Below, in pieces: positions 26,082 to 35,385 of a stretch of DNA of 64,000 nt. Positions within the stretch are counted from its first letter, which is position 1; each line of letters opens with the position of its first letter. The stretch is from the NCBI GenBank assembly GCA_045589455.1, contig JAZNPC010000035.1, positions 4,711-68,710 of the forward strand. Reading direction: 5' to 3'. The notes beneath the pieces were generated by a model. It saw nothing but the letters and a program-made list of their open reading frames with translations. It made no database searches and was not told the origin of the DNA. The position numbers and the translations under genes were made by a program. The DNA comes from RGIG990 sp045589455. GTDB lineage: Bacteria > Verrucomicrobiota > Kiritimatiellia > RFP12 > UBA3636.

Positions 26082-27749
26082 CTATTTTGGCATTTCTGAA
26101 ATAATTGAAAGTATCAATGGGAGGAATTGCTTCTTTCGAGAAAGCACACCTGGCATCAATAATATATCATTATCCTTTTTCTTAAAATGAAGCGAGCTTA
26201 AGATTTGTTTATTACCAGCATATAACAAGATAGAATTTCCTCGAACAGCATCCGTTATGATTAGACCAAAGAAATCAAGCTTATCAGCTACTATGCGACG
26301 CTGTAGCTCAGCAAGCAATTTTTCCTTATGCTTATATACAATTGAAAGATTAGTTTCTTCAAGCTGTGAAATGGAGAAGCTCCAACCATTTTCATTGTAG
26401 TCCTTGCGGTCGGAATTGATTGCATTGTGAGCTGACATTGTGGCAAGTGGTGAATCAATTTCGAGTAGGCGCGTCATGAGCTTTTCTGCCTTAACACCAG
26501 AAAGCTTTTCTAGCCACTTTGCTGTGGTTTTATCTAGCTCTGTTGTTGTAGGAGATTGGAACAAAAGTGTGTCGGTGACAATGCCACTAAGTAAGAGACC
26601 TGCTGTCGGATTTGCAGGAGCAATACCAGCATTTTTGTACATGTTTGCAACAATTGTGCAGGTGCTACCCACAACATCACAGGTATATCGAATTGGCTCA
26701 ACCGTTGGACGAATACCAATGCGATGATGATCAACAACTTCAACGATTGGTAGCTCCTCGGCACCAGGCACAGCTTGTGAAAGCTCATTATGATCCACAA
26801 AAATCATCTTCATTGGAGGCGGTGCAGTAAGATTTGCTTTTGCCACAATACCAACAAGCTTTCCATCGTGGTCACACACTGGGCATTGCGCAGTTGTAGC
26901 AGACATTACCTTGTACTTGATGTCGTGCACCATATCATTTGGTGATAGTACAACAGCATCTGAGCGCAGGGTTATATTGCGCACAGGTGTGCTAAATTTT
27001 ACGCGACGTATCACTGTGGCAGAGTCATACTTTGTTCTAAGTATGGTTACGTTCTTTGCTTTTGCTAATTCAATAACGGCATTCTCTACTGGGCAATTGC
27101 CGGTGATGATAAGTAGCTTAATATCATTTTGTAAAACGCGCAGATGAATCTCTGGGCGGTCACCTACTATCACGACAGGCTCATGAGCGGCGGCGGCCCT
27201 CACGTGCTTATCAAAGAACTCAAGGCTCATTGCTGCAACGAACATGTCATATGTCTTTAGCTCTGAGTCAATTCCTCCACTAAGAAATTCTGCCTTTAGG
27301 GTTGTGGCTATCTTTTTAATGGAAGACACAACTGATCTTCCTGTAAGGCTACTTGCGGATTTTGAATCAATGTTGAGTAGCTCTGAAATCAAATTTACTG
27401 GGCTAAGAATTCCAAGAAAGGTTCCATCCTTCTCTATTACAGGAATTGTTGTCTTATCAAACTTGCGCAATGCAGCAACTGCATCAAGCACAGTTTTGCT
27501 TCCGTAGATGGATGCATATTCTGTGTTCATAATATCACGCACACGAAGATACACATCGTTTCTACGACGAATTGGCTTTACCTTGAATTCATTAAAAAGC
27601 CATGCTGCTTTGCCAGGCATAAGACCTGGGCAAATTGCTTCAACCGATTTTTCTCCCTGCATATGCTTTAACTCTGCTAAAGCATATGCTGACATAATAC
27701 TATCGACATCTGGATTTTTATGGCCACTAATTATTGTTTTTGAATTCAT
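26082..27749 (-). CDS. ppaC: Family II (Mn-dependent) inorganic pyrophosphatase with CBS and DRTGG domains
   Basis: 555 residues, the length of the CBS-DRTGG subclass. DHH-phosphoesterase motif GHKNPDVDSIMSAYALAE at 9-26; CBS motif 1 near 68-130 (VRDIMNTEYASIYG, GTFLGILSPVNLI); DRTGG domain about 180-265; CBS motif 2 near 270-320; then VDHNE, VVDHHRIGI and the DHHA2 half to the C-terminus. It hydrolyses PPi to phosphate; in related enzymes the CBS region binds AMP, ADP or diadenosine polyphosphates and tunes activity. Notable beside a PPi-type phosphofructokinase at 38693, since both use PPi. Confidence 0.92.
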   Translation of the reverse strand: MNSKTIISGHKNPDVDSIMSAYALAELKHMQGEKSVEAICPGLMPGKAAWLFNEFKVKPIRRRNDVYLRVRDIMNTEYASIYGSKTVLDAVAALRKFDKTTIPVIEKDGTFLGILSPVNLISELLNIDSKSASSLTGRSVVSSIKKIATTLKAEFLSGGIDSELKTYDMFVAAMSLEFFDKHVRAAAAHEPVVIVGDRPEIHLRVLQNDIKLLIITGNCPVENAVIELAKAKNVTILRTKYDSATVIRRVKFSTPVRNITLRSDAVVLSPNDMVHDIKYKVMSATTAQCPVCDHDGKLVGIVAKANLTAPPPMKMIFVDHNELSQAVPGAEELPIVEVVDHHRIGIRPTVEPIRYTCDVVGSTCTIVANMYKNAGIAPANPTAGLLLSGIVTDTLLFQSPTTTELDKTTAKWLEKLSGVKAEKLMTRLLEIDSPLATMSAHNAINSDRKDYNENGWSFSISQLEETNLSIVYKHKEKLLAELQRRIVADKLDFFGLIITDAVRGNSILLYAGNKQILSSLHFKKKDNDILLMPGVLSRKKQFLPLILSIISEMPK

Positions 27750-27773
27750 GCTGTTGTATGGCTTCTCTAAAGT

Positions 27774-29435
27774 TTAAATCTTGTACAAAAATCTCTTCAC
27801 CTTAAGAGTTGTTGTCTTTTCAAATGGCTCCATACGAATGATAATGCGACGAGGATGCTTGTACGCAGAAATCTCTTTTACTGAATTAAGAACCTCTTCT
27901 CGAGCTTTACTAATAATCTCATCATCAGTGTATGAACGGCCGTTTTCTTTATGCTCTGCAAAGTAATCTAGATTTGGAACAACAATTGCACCAACGCGTT
28001 CACCCTTCTCTCCTTCTTCGCAATAGCCAAGTACGAGAGATTCAAGAATCCATGGGCTATTTGAAATTGCGCCTTCAACCTCTTCTGGATAAATATTCTT
28101 TCCTTCTCTATTAACAATCATACACTTTTTGCGACCTGTAATAGTGATGTAGCCATCCTTATCCATCTTGCCTAGGTCACCAGTCATAAACCAATCACCG
28201 TCCATGCAAGCAGCGGTAGCGGCATCATTATTGAAGTAGCCCTTCATTACAATAGGTCCCTTGATTTGAATTTCACCGACACCCTCTTCATTAGGTTCAG
28301 CAATACGAGCCTCGCAATTTGGGATTACCTTACCTACAGAGCCATAGCGAATATCATGCTCAGGAGTTAATGCACATATAGGTGATGTCTCTGTTAGACC
28401 ATAGCCCTCCATAATTCCTATACCAAGCTTATTATAGCCTTTCATAACAGCAATATCTGTTGCTGCTCCACCACAAATAATCAGACGCAAGCGACCGCCA
28501 AGTCCCTCTTTTACTTTTTTACCAATCACTTTGCCGAAGCCTATATTAAGTAAAAGCTTAGCGACCTTGCTCTTTTTAAGCTTTGTCATAATTCCGTTAT
28601 ACATTTTCTCGGCAAGCAGAGGAACCGCTAGAAGCATTGTTGGAGAAACCTCCTTCATATTCTCTGCGACAGTGCGTAAATTTTCAACCATACTGATTTC
28701 ACAGCGGCAGCAGAGAGGAACAAGGAAGTTTGCAGAAAATGCAAAGCCGTGATGTAGAGGAAGCACAAGCAAGAAATTATCATGCTCATAGACATGAAAA
28801 TATTGAAGAGCTCCCTCAAGCTGTGTGGTAAAATTACCATGAGTTAGCATTGCACCTTTAGGGTAACCTGTTGTTCCAGACGTGTAAATAATAGAAGCAA
28901 TATCAGACTCAACAGGAATATTATTATCAAAAAATGCTCCTGCTTCATTTGCTTCATCCTGGACGCTATCCATCAAGGTAACGAAGTCATGTGCAACAAC
29001 ATGACCAACCTTCTTTTCATTAGTAACTGCGTCATCTAAAACAACAAGGTGCTTTAAATCTGGAAGATCTTCTGAAATGGCACTCAACAAAGGCCAAAGC
29101 TTTCCTGAAGCAAATACAACATATGTACCAGAATCACGTAAGATATAGGAAACCTCTTTCTCTTGCAATCGTGCATCAATAGGAACTACCTCTATACCAA
29201 CAGCAGCCAACCCAAGATAGGTAACAAGCCATTCTGGTCTATTTTCCATCATTACTGCCGCTCTGAAACCAGGTTTTACCTTAAGCTTATTTGCCGCTTC
29301 TGACACAATGCGGCTACGATTATATAGCTCACCAAAGCTCCAAGAATGCCATTCACCGCGAGACTTCCAGCGTACAAATGTACGATCTTTTGCTTTTTTG
29401 TTGGCATCCATTAAATAAGTACGAATTGTTGCCAT
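27774..29435 (-). CDS. AMP-forming long-chain acyl-CoA ligase family protein
   Basis: 553 residues from ATG 29435 (MATIRTYLMD), chosen because AAAGGAGA stands eight bases before it. The AMP-binding P-loop SIIYTSGTTGYPKG is at 181-194, followed by YGLTETSP near 345 and the hinge TGDLGKMDKDGY near 420. The C-terminal lysine region is LKVKR. It activates a carboxylic acid, probably a fatty acid, to its CoA thioester or adenylate. The chain length is not predictable. No acyl carrier protein gene is adjacent. Confidence 0.88.
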   Translation of the reverse strand: MATIRTYLMDANKKAKDRTFVRWKSRGEWHSWSFGELYNRSRIVSEAANKLKVKPGFRAAVMMENRPEWLVTYLGLAAVGIEVVPIDARLQEKEVSYILRDSGTYVVFASGKLWPLLSAISEDLPDLKHLVVLDDAVTNEKKVGHVVAHDFVTLMDSVQDEANEAGAFFDNNIPVESDIASIIYTSGTTGYPKGAMLTHGNFTTQLEGALQYFHVYEHDNFLLVLPLHHGFAFSANFLVPLCCRCEISMVENLRTVAENMKEVSPTMLLAVPLLAEKMYNGIMTKLKKSKVAKLLLNIGFGKVIGKKVKEGLGGRLRLIICGGAATDIAVMKGYNKLGIGIMEGYGLTETSPICALTPEHDIRYGSVGKVIPNCEARIAEPNEEGVGEIQIKGPIVMKGYFNNDAATAACMDGDWFMTGDLGKMDKDGYITITGRKKCMIVNREGKNIYPEEVEGAISNSPWILESLVLGYCEEGEKGERVGAIVVPNLDYFAEHKENGRSYTDDEIISKAREEVLNSVKEISAYKHPRRIIIRMEPFEKTTTLKVKRFLYKI

Positions 29436-29479
29436 TGTATTCTCCTTTAATTTCAAATTTGATTAATAATAAAAAAAGA

Positions 29480-30604
29480 TTACGCAAGACTTTCACGTCT
29501 TTCTATCCATGCTTGCATTTCTTGAACAGTTTTTTCCCACTTTGCATTATCCTTTAGAACATCAAGAAATTCATCAAACAAGCTATAAAATGCATCTACA
29601 AAGAAAGAAAAATGTTGAAGCTTTTCAACCAAACGACTGCGCTCATCTGTTCCCTCTTCTGGACGAGGAACCTTTACAGAACGGAAAGCAAAGGTTTGTG
29701 CATCTACTGATGCAGACCATTGATGATTTTCATCAAGAACAAAAGCAATGTTTGCCTTTGCTAGCTTCTTGCCTGACATTAACGCTGTCTTTGCCTCACT
29801 ACTTAAAATTGGTGTTCCCTTACGAAGACTTGTCTCATACGACCCTGCGCCTTCATTATTCAAAAATATAATAGGATCTGCAAATGCTAGTGCATAGGAT
29901 ATATTGGGATCATGGGTTCCGTTGGTAATTCTAAATGTGTGATCCTTTTCTTCAGAGCGGAATAATAGCCAGGTTAGAAAATCCAAGCCTAATCCACTTT
30001 TGTCTGGAACAACTGCAGAATCTGGAGAAAAGGTTACTGCGCCAAGAGAATCATAAGTAATTCCTGCTCGTTTAAAAGCGAGAAGCTCAGGAATCATTGG
30101 TATTAGCTTTGCTTGGCTAGCATGAGTATAAGCAGCTTCAAAGGCATCCTTTTGCTTTGGTCCACGACATTCAGCAAATACACGCTTACGCTTACAATCC
30201 GTTGCTACGTCTAAATTAGTTAATGTTGGAGGCATCTGCTGAAGCAATTCCTCTTGAACATGTGCTTTTATTTCTGAGCGTTGTTGCTTGTTAATTGTAG
30301 CAAGCTTTTGATCCTGCATAAATTGATATTCAGAAAGCTTAACAATTGATTTGAGCAGCTTACTTGGAATCTTCTTTTCTGCCTTCAAAAGTGAGCCACA
30401 AAACCAACCATTAATGAACATTGTTTCTTCTGTAAGCTCTCTATCGAGCAAGAATCTAGCAGAGGTCCAACCATAAATAGGTGTCTCACGCAAGGACTCT
30501 AGTGTTGGACATTGGTTTTCTTTAACTACTTCTAAAATATCCTTGGTGATATCTGCTTCAGTTTCATAAATCTGAAATGAATTTGTTGCACCTTCAAAAA
30601 TCAT
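29480..30604 (-). CDS. RdgC-like protein (tentative)
   Basis: 374 residues, no signal peptide. The best clue is the block IKAHVQEELLQQMPPTLTNL followed by DVATDCKRKRVFAECRG, close in pattern to RdgC, a ring-shaped DNA-binding protein that limits RecA. The N-terminal FINGWFCGSLLKAEKKIPSK and the mid-region GLDFLTWLLFRSEEKD also fit that family's layout. RdgC is best known from proteobacteria, so a PVC member would be diverged. If wrong, it is a conserved hypothetical protein. A good ribosome site (AAGGAGAAAATC) precedes the start. Confidence 0.55.
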   Translation of the reverse strand: MIFEGATNSFQIYETEADITKDILEVVKENQCPTLESLRETPIYGWTSARFLLDRELTEETMFINGWFCGSLLKAEKKIPSKLLKSIVKLSEYQFMQDQKLATINKQQRSEIKAHVQEELLQQMPPTLTNLDVATDCKRKRVFAECRGPKQKDAFEAAYTHASQAKLIPMIPELLAFKRAGITYDSLGAVTFSPDSAVVPDKSGLGLDFLTWLLFRSEEKDHTFRITNGTHDPNISYALAFADPIIFLNNEGAGSYETSLRKGTPILSSEAKTALMSGKKLAKANIAFVLDENHQWSASVDAQTFAFRSVKVPRPEEGTDERSRLVEKLQHFSFFVDAFYSLFDEFLDVLKDNAKWEKTVQEMQAWIERRESLA

Positions 30605-30632
30605 TTGATTTTCTCCTTAAATTTTAAATCGC

Positions 30633-32966
30633 TTAATTTTTATAATAAAGAACTATTTGCTTTCTATCCTTGCGTACATCAAGGACCCAGCGACTTGCAT
30701 CCATTGATGGATCAAGCTTTATATTATCAATACCTGTGCACTCTCCCTTCCAAGCCAAAACAGGATATTGCCCTGGCTTAGCACGCTCTGTATTGATTAC
30801 CTTAATACGCACGCCTTCTCCAAAAAATATATTTTGATTTACAAGCAATGGCTTTGTAGCATTACCTAAATCTAGCTCAATACAATTATTACTTGCTATT
30901 GTTAGGTTTTCAATTAATGCGCTTCCTCCAGCAAGAACAATTGCATTATCAACGTTTGCACTATTTTTTTCCATTCCAATATTGATACTTGCAACGCCCC
31001 TAATCTCACTATATGGACCCAAAATAAAACGATTATTGTTTGCTGGACGATTTCTATTGTCACTATAACCAATTGTTATGTTTTTGTTTTCAAGCTGCAA
31101 AATAGTAAGTGCTTTTGGTGTTCCTCTCATTTCAAAAACATTTTCTGACACATTTTGATTATCGCTATTATTATTTTTTCCAACAACAATACTTGATTCT
31201 GTCCGTAGCACCGAACCAGAAAGTAATCTAAATCTATTGTTCGTAGATGGCCTACCTCTTCCGTAACCAACAATAATTTGTGACCTACATAAAACGCGGG
31301 CCTGATCTTGTATTACTATGGAATTGTGATGAGCAATAGAAGATAATGCATTTCCAACAATGATTTCAGAGCCCGTACTTTCCCATGCACTTCCGTCTCC
31401 ACTAATTAGCAGTTTATTATCCACAGCATTACTGGAGTTTTTACCACGAGTAGCATGGCCTATTACAGCACCATTAGAACGAAGCTTTCCACCATTAATT
31501 ACACGTACAACAACATTAGTTGCTGGGCAATTTTCTGTGTTTGTAGATGGAGTCTGTCCAACGTAGAGCGTTGGCTTCGAATTTAAAACTGCACCATTAG
31601 AAACCGTTAGTAAAATATTAGAAATTGAATTACCCCAATCAGAATATCCAACTGTAAAATCATTATTTATTACTTCAACACGAGTATCTTTTCCATTGAT
31701 GATACCAGTTGTACAGCTTCCTCGAAATCCGAACCAAAATAATCCAGTCTCTAATTTTGCTCCGTCATTTACAATAAAACGAGAATTTCTAGAGCCATCA
31801 GCAGGAATATGAAGTTTATTAATTCCGATAATTCGTGAATTACCTATTACCTCAACCGTATTGCTTCCTCCACTAAATCGATCTCCCCAACCACCTAGTG
31901 TACCGAGCAGCAAGTCTCCACCATTTAGATTTAGTGTTGTTGGTGTATCCTTTGGGCCACCTGTCACGCGTAGGGTCACATTACTGCAGCCTGTCTGTCC
32001 AAAATTTCTATCTGCCACACCAACAAACATTCCTTTGCAGCTAAGCTCTGCGCCATTGGTAAATTCAAAGGTATACCTTTCTCCACTCCATCCATTTAAT
32101 AAGCGAATATGACCTGCATTTTCAATAATTCCACTATCTACCTTAAAATCCTTTGAGAAAATTGCGAGATTGCGATTCTGAAAATCAATTAAGCAAGGCT
32201 CGCCAGACTCATTTTCACCTGACACATTAAATTGATGGCGCAAATAGAAAACATCGTTTACATTTGTATTACCAACCGTAATATGTGCTCCATCCTTCAC
32301 ACTCAACATGGAGGTGAAATTGGTTGAGAAGGAATTATCATTTAATATACTACCAGTAACATTTGAAAGGACAAGATTTCCTTCATTAAAGGAAATCGCT
32401 TTTAAATCTATTTTTCCATCTGCGATAGTTAAATTGTTTGGGCCATGCTTATAAATCCGATAATTTGGGCCATCAGCACCACCTTTAAGAACAACATCAC
32501 CATTGATTGTTTCAATAGTTGTATCCCAACCAATGCGAAGACGTGCACCTTTAAGTGTTTGAGTTTGATCTGAATGGTTCTCAATTAATCCAGGCGAATA
32601 AATATTTTCAAGAATATATCCATCATCGCGATTTTCATTTACAGAACCACCAATAGTAAAAATTGGAGCAGACACTGCATATGAGCCTGCATTTGTTGGG
32701 TAGAAGATAGAGCCTATACGCATTTCAAAATCATCACCACCAAAGCCAAAATGCTTACCATTTTCTGCATCAAATGAGATTGCTGTGGAGAAGGAAAAAA
32801 AGCTTGGCACCTGATTTTGTGCCCAATTAGATTTATCGGACCACTTAGCTGTCTTTCCACCACCAAGCCATCGATGAATCATAATACCTGTATCTGTTTC
32901 GCTATTAGCAAATGCACACAAAAAAGGGAACGCAATGCTAAATGCTATAAATATAAATCTTTTCAT
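30633..32966 (-). CDS. Secreted right-handed beta-helix surface protein
   Basis: 777 residues with a signal peptide (residues 1-20). After MIHRWLGGGKTAKWSDKSNW, the Trp-rich opening seen in autotransporter-like and PEP-CTERM-like proteins, the rest is a long series of Asn/Gly/Val-rich short strands (VEVIGNSRIIG, LLISGDGSAWESTGSEIIVG, VIGHATRGKNSS) as in beta-helix passengers. There is no autotransporter barrel and no PEP-CTERM tail; the C-terminus is DVRKDRKQIVLYYKN. A glycan-cleaving activity cannot be claimed. It is likely displayed or released. Confidence 0.8.
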   Translation of the reverse strand: MKRFIFIAFSIAFPFLCAFANSETDTGIMIHRWLGGGKTAKWSDKSNWAQNQVPSFFSFSTAISFDAENGKHFGFGGDDFEMRIGSIFYPTNAGSYAVSAPIFTIGGSVNENRDDGYILENIYSPGLIENHSDQTQTLKGARLRIGWDTTIETINGDVVLKGGADGPNYRIYKHGPNNLTIADGKIDLKAISFNEGNLVLSNVTGSILNDNSFSTNFTSMLSVKDGAHITVGNTNVNDVFYLRHQFNVSGENESGEPCLIDFQNRNLAIFSKDFKVDSGIIENAGHIRLLNGWSGERYTFEFTNGAELSCKGMFVGVADRNFGQTGCSNVTLRVTGGPKDTPTTLNLNGGDLLLGTLGGWGDRFSGGSNTVEVIGNSRIIGINKLHIPADGSRNSRFIVNDGAKLETGLFWFGFRGSCTTGIINGKDTRVEVINNDFTVGYSDWGNSISNILLTVSNGAVLNSKPTLYVGQTPSTNTENCPATNVVVRVINGGKLRSNGAVIGHATRGKNSSNAVDNKLLISGDGSAWESTGSEIIVGNALSSIAHHNSIVIQDQARVLCRSQIIVGYGRGRPSTNNRFRLLSGSVLRTESSIVVGKNNNSDNQNVSENVFEMRGTPKALTILQLENKNITIGYSDNRNRPANNNRFILGPYSEIRGVASINIGMEKNSANVDNAIVLAGGSALIENLTIASNNCIELDLGNATKPLLVNQNIFFGEGVRIKVINTERAKPGQYPVLAWKGECTGIDNIKLDPSMDASRWVLDVRKDRKQIVLYYKN

Positions 32967-33149
32967 TATTCAGCACCAAATTTTAAATAAAAACTGACCA
33001 ACTTTACATTTACAAGTATAGCAAAAACGGGATATTAGAACAACAAATAAGTGAAAATGATGCATTTAATCTTGCAATTTACGCACCATTTTTATTATCT
33101 GCCAGCACACACCTATAGAAAACCGTGTTCGCACTCGTTGCTTTCGCTC

Positions 33150-33510
33150 AACACGGAGTACGAAGGACAATGGAGAACTGTGCTAATCGTTTCACTTATT
33201 GCTTTCGCTTAACACGGAGTACGGAGGTAAGGAGGACTATGCTAGCAACCATTTCAATAACCCCAGAATACTCTCCGCGTCTCTGAGCCTCTTTATCCTC
33301 CGTGTTTCGCCGAAGGCTATAGCGAGAGCGTTTAAATCGTTACACTTATTGCTTTCGCTTAACACGGAGTACGGAGGACAAAGGAGAAAAAGTGCCACCA
33401 ATTATTCCAGTACCCCAAGCATCCCTCCGTGCCTCCATTCTCTTTATCCTCCGTGTTTCGCCGAAGGCTGGGAATGCTCAAGGAGGCAAAGGGTTATCAC
33501 CTTGCCACCT
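33150..33510. repeat. ~150-bp repeat block 1 (AACACGGAGTACGGAGG family)
   Basis: AACACGGAGTACGGAGG occurs at 33211 and 33361, exactly 150 bases apart, with a diverged third near 33152. Each unit ends with TCCTCCGTGTTTCGCCGAAG and GCTATAGCGAGAGCG. Within a unit, AACACGGAG and CTCCGTGTT are inverted copies about 85 bases apart, so each unit could fold or behave as a MITE/REP-like element. Confidence 0.85.
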
Positions 33511-33665
33511 TGAGCCCCAGCAACACCGGGTGGCAGAGCCACCCTCATCCGCACTGTCAAACTATCAAACTCGCCAACTGTCAAACTCGCCAACTGTCAA
33601 ACTATACAATAATTAAATTAGTTTGCAAGTTTGCGAGTATGCGAGTTTGATAGTTGTGTTTTGGG

Positions 33666-33774
33666 ATGAAGCAGCACATGCGTGCTATGAAGCGCTCATA
33701 AATGAGCATGAAGCGCACCTAAGATGTATTGGATACCTCTTAGGTGCATGAAGCGAAGCATAGCTTCATTTTGC
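33666..33774. repeat. ATGAAGC heptamer alternating with four different palindromes
   Basis: ATGAAGC stands at 33666, 33687, 33708 and 33748. Between and after the copies lie palindromes of unrelated sequence: AGCAC-ATGC-GTGCT (33673-33686), GCTCAT-AA-ATGAGC (33694-33707), GCACCTAAGA with TCTTAGGTGC (33715-33747, with an inner GTAT/ATAC pair), and GAAGC-ATA-GCTTC (33755-33767). ATTTTGC follows. The linker is fixed and the hairpins vary. Confidence 0.85.
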
Positions 33775-34029
33775 ATAGCAAGCCTCCGCATCTCACTAAG
33801 CTTCTAGGCGAGCACACTAGTGGATGAGATTTGCCAAATTGCTTCGAAAGAAAAAGCAATAGTCAAGGCAAAGCTCATTCCGCTAGTGTATTTTACGGCG
33901 TCACGTCACTGCGACCTCTGCGGTCTCCGCGTCTCCGCGTCCCTTCTTCGCACTTTTAGCCACCACATGCACAACACAAGCATCCTGACAAATCTTAAGC
34001 ATCCTGTTGTTGCACGAGAGTGCACTCGC

Positions 34030-34545
34030 GTACTCTGCCCGTAACCCCATGTCTGTGTTTCGCCGAAGGCTATAGCGAGAGCGTTTAAATCGTTTCACTC
34101 GTTGCTTACGCCTAACACGGAGTACGGAGAACAAGGGAGAAAAAGTGCAAGCAATTATTACAATAAGCCCCAAATACTCTCCGTGCCTCCGTTCTCTTTT
34201 TCCTCCGTGTTTCGCCGAAGGCTAGAGCGAGAGCGTTTAAACCGTTACACTTATTGCTTTCGCTTAACACGGAGTACGGAGGTAAGGAGGACTATGCTAG
34301 CAACCATCAACAATAACCCCAGAATACTCTCCGTGTCTCCGTTCTCTTAATCCTCCGTGTTTCGCCGAAGGCTAGAGCGAGAGCGTTTAAATCGTTGCAC
34401 TCATTGCTTTCGCCTAACACGGAGTACGGAGGACAAAGGAGAAAAAGTGCCACCAATTATTCCAGTACCCCAGAATACTCTCCGTGTCTCTGAGCCTCTT
34501 TATCCTCCGTGTTTCGCCGAAGGCTATAGCGAGAGCGACAATCAG
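34030..34545. repeat. ~150-bp repeat block 2
   Basis: AACACGGAGTACGGAG at 34114, 34266 and 34416 (spacing 152 and 150), each unit closing with CTCCGTGTTTCGCCGAAGGC and a TAGAGCGAGAGCG or TATAGCGAGAGCG tail. Units alternate between an ACTATGCTAGCAACCAT core and a GAAAAAGTGCCACC core, as in block 1, so the two blocks share a common origin. Confidence 0.85.
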
Positions 34546-34786
34546 TGTGCGTGCTAACAAGCCATTTCATAAGACTTATAAGTCCTATAAGTCGTATTAA
34601 AATATTGCGTAGCACACCTCCGTGTCTCCGTTCTCAGGAAAATCACACTACGTGTGCTCCGTGTTTAGCCGAAGGCTATAGCGCAAGCGACCATCAGTTC
34701 TTTGCGTCTCTGCGGCCCTTATTCGCACATCTAGCCACCACGCAGGCATAAGCGCAGTAGCGCGCACAACCACTATCCTTGTAAGC

Positions 34787-34818
34787 AAAAAAGCGTGAGC
34801 CTCAGCCCACGCTTTTTT
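34787..34818 (-). terminator. Rho-independent terminator of the PtsN-like gene
   Basis: AAAAAAGCGTG (34787-34797) pairs with CACGCTTTTTT (34808-34818), loop ten bases. It begins directly after the minus-strand gene ending at 34821 and has T-runs on both strands. Confidence 0.88.
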
Positions 34819-34820
34819 TA

Positions 34821-35312
34821 TTATTCGCCGCAGATTGCAGCTTTCATTTCTTCAAGGTTCTTTGCAGCAAGCAGCTTCTCACGAATCTTTTTGCTTGATA
34901 GGTTTCTACTAACCTCAGCAAGAAACTTAATGTGGGAGTTTGTATCAGCTGTTGGGCTTAACGTACCAACAAATATCGTTGATAAATCGCCATCAAGTGA
35001 ATCAAAGTCAACTCCTTCAGGAGATATCGCTATCATCGTTATCAAGCTTGATACCAAATCGGATTTTGCGTGTGGGATAGCAATCCCATATTGCATACCC
35101 GTGGACATTTTCTCCTCACGCTCTTTCAATGCTACAAAAATAGAATTACGCGCATCTTCAGAAACTGCACCACATTCAACAAGCGCATTAGACAACTCTT
35201 CTAGGACACCCTCTTTTGTTGTGGCCTTAAGAGCTGGAATAAATATTGTATTCTCAAGAATCTCTGGGAGCTCTTTAACTTCTTCGTTCACTTTTAATCC
35301 TTTTTTTATCAA
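34821..35312 (-). CDS. ptsN: PTS EIIA domain protein, nitrogen/fructose type (PtsN-like)
   Basis: 163 residues, one EIIA-Ntr/Fru domain. The phosphorylatable His81 sits in MQYGIAIPHAKSD; the second half TIFVGTLSPTADTNSHIKFLA is standard. Proteins of this type often regulate rather than transport sugar. No rpoN, HPr or EI gene is nearby, so partners are unknown. The extended N-terminus (VNEEVKELPEILENTIFIP) is normal for PtsN. Confidence 0.88.
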   Translation of the reverse strand: MIKKGLKVNEEVKELPEILENTIFIPALKATTKEGVLEELSNALVECGAVSEDARNSIFVALKEREEKMSTGMQYGIAIPHAKSDLVSSLITMIAISPEGVDFDSLDGDLSTIFVGTLSPTADTNSHIKFLAEVSRNLSSKKIREKLLAAKNLEEMKAAICGE

Positions 35313-35385
35313 TTTAAATTCATTATCACATTAAACAATTGATTGAATCTAAATTACTAAAACAAAATTTATGGATAATATTTTG

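Larger units (their letters stand above)
32967..34786. other. 1.8-kb repeat-filled intergenic region
   Basis: No real gene. It holds two blocks of ~150-bp repeats, short CAAACTCGCCAACTGT words at 33555-33605, an array of heptamers and palindromes at 33666-33774, a 12-base palindrome GACTTATAAGTC near 34572, a REP-like word at 34751-34770, and the terminator of the downstream gene. Frames found here are translations of the repeats. Confidence 0.85.

Noticed and set aside
33199..34557. Several overlapping open frames of 66-104 codons in the repeat blocks
   Set aside because: They are translations of the 150-bp repeats, with no ribosome sites and no consistent frame between copies.
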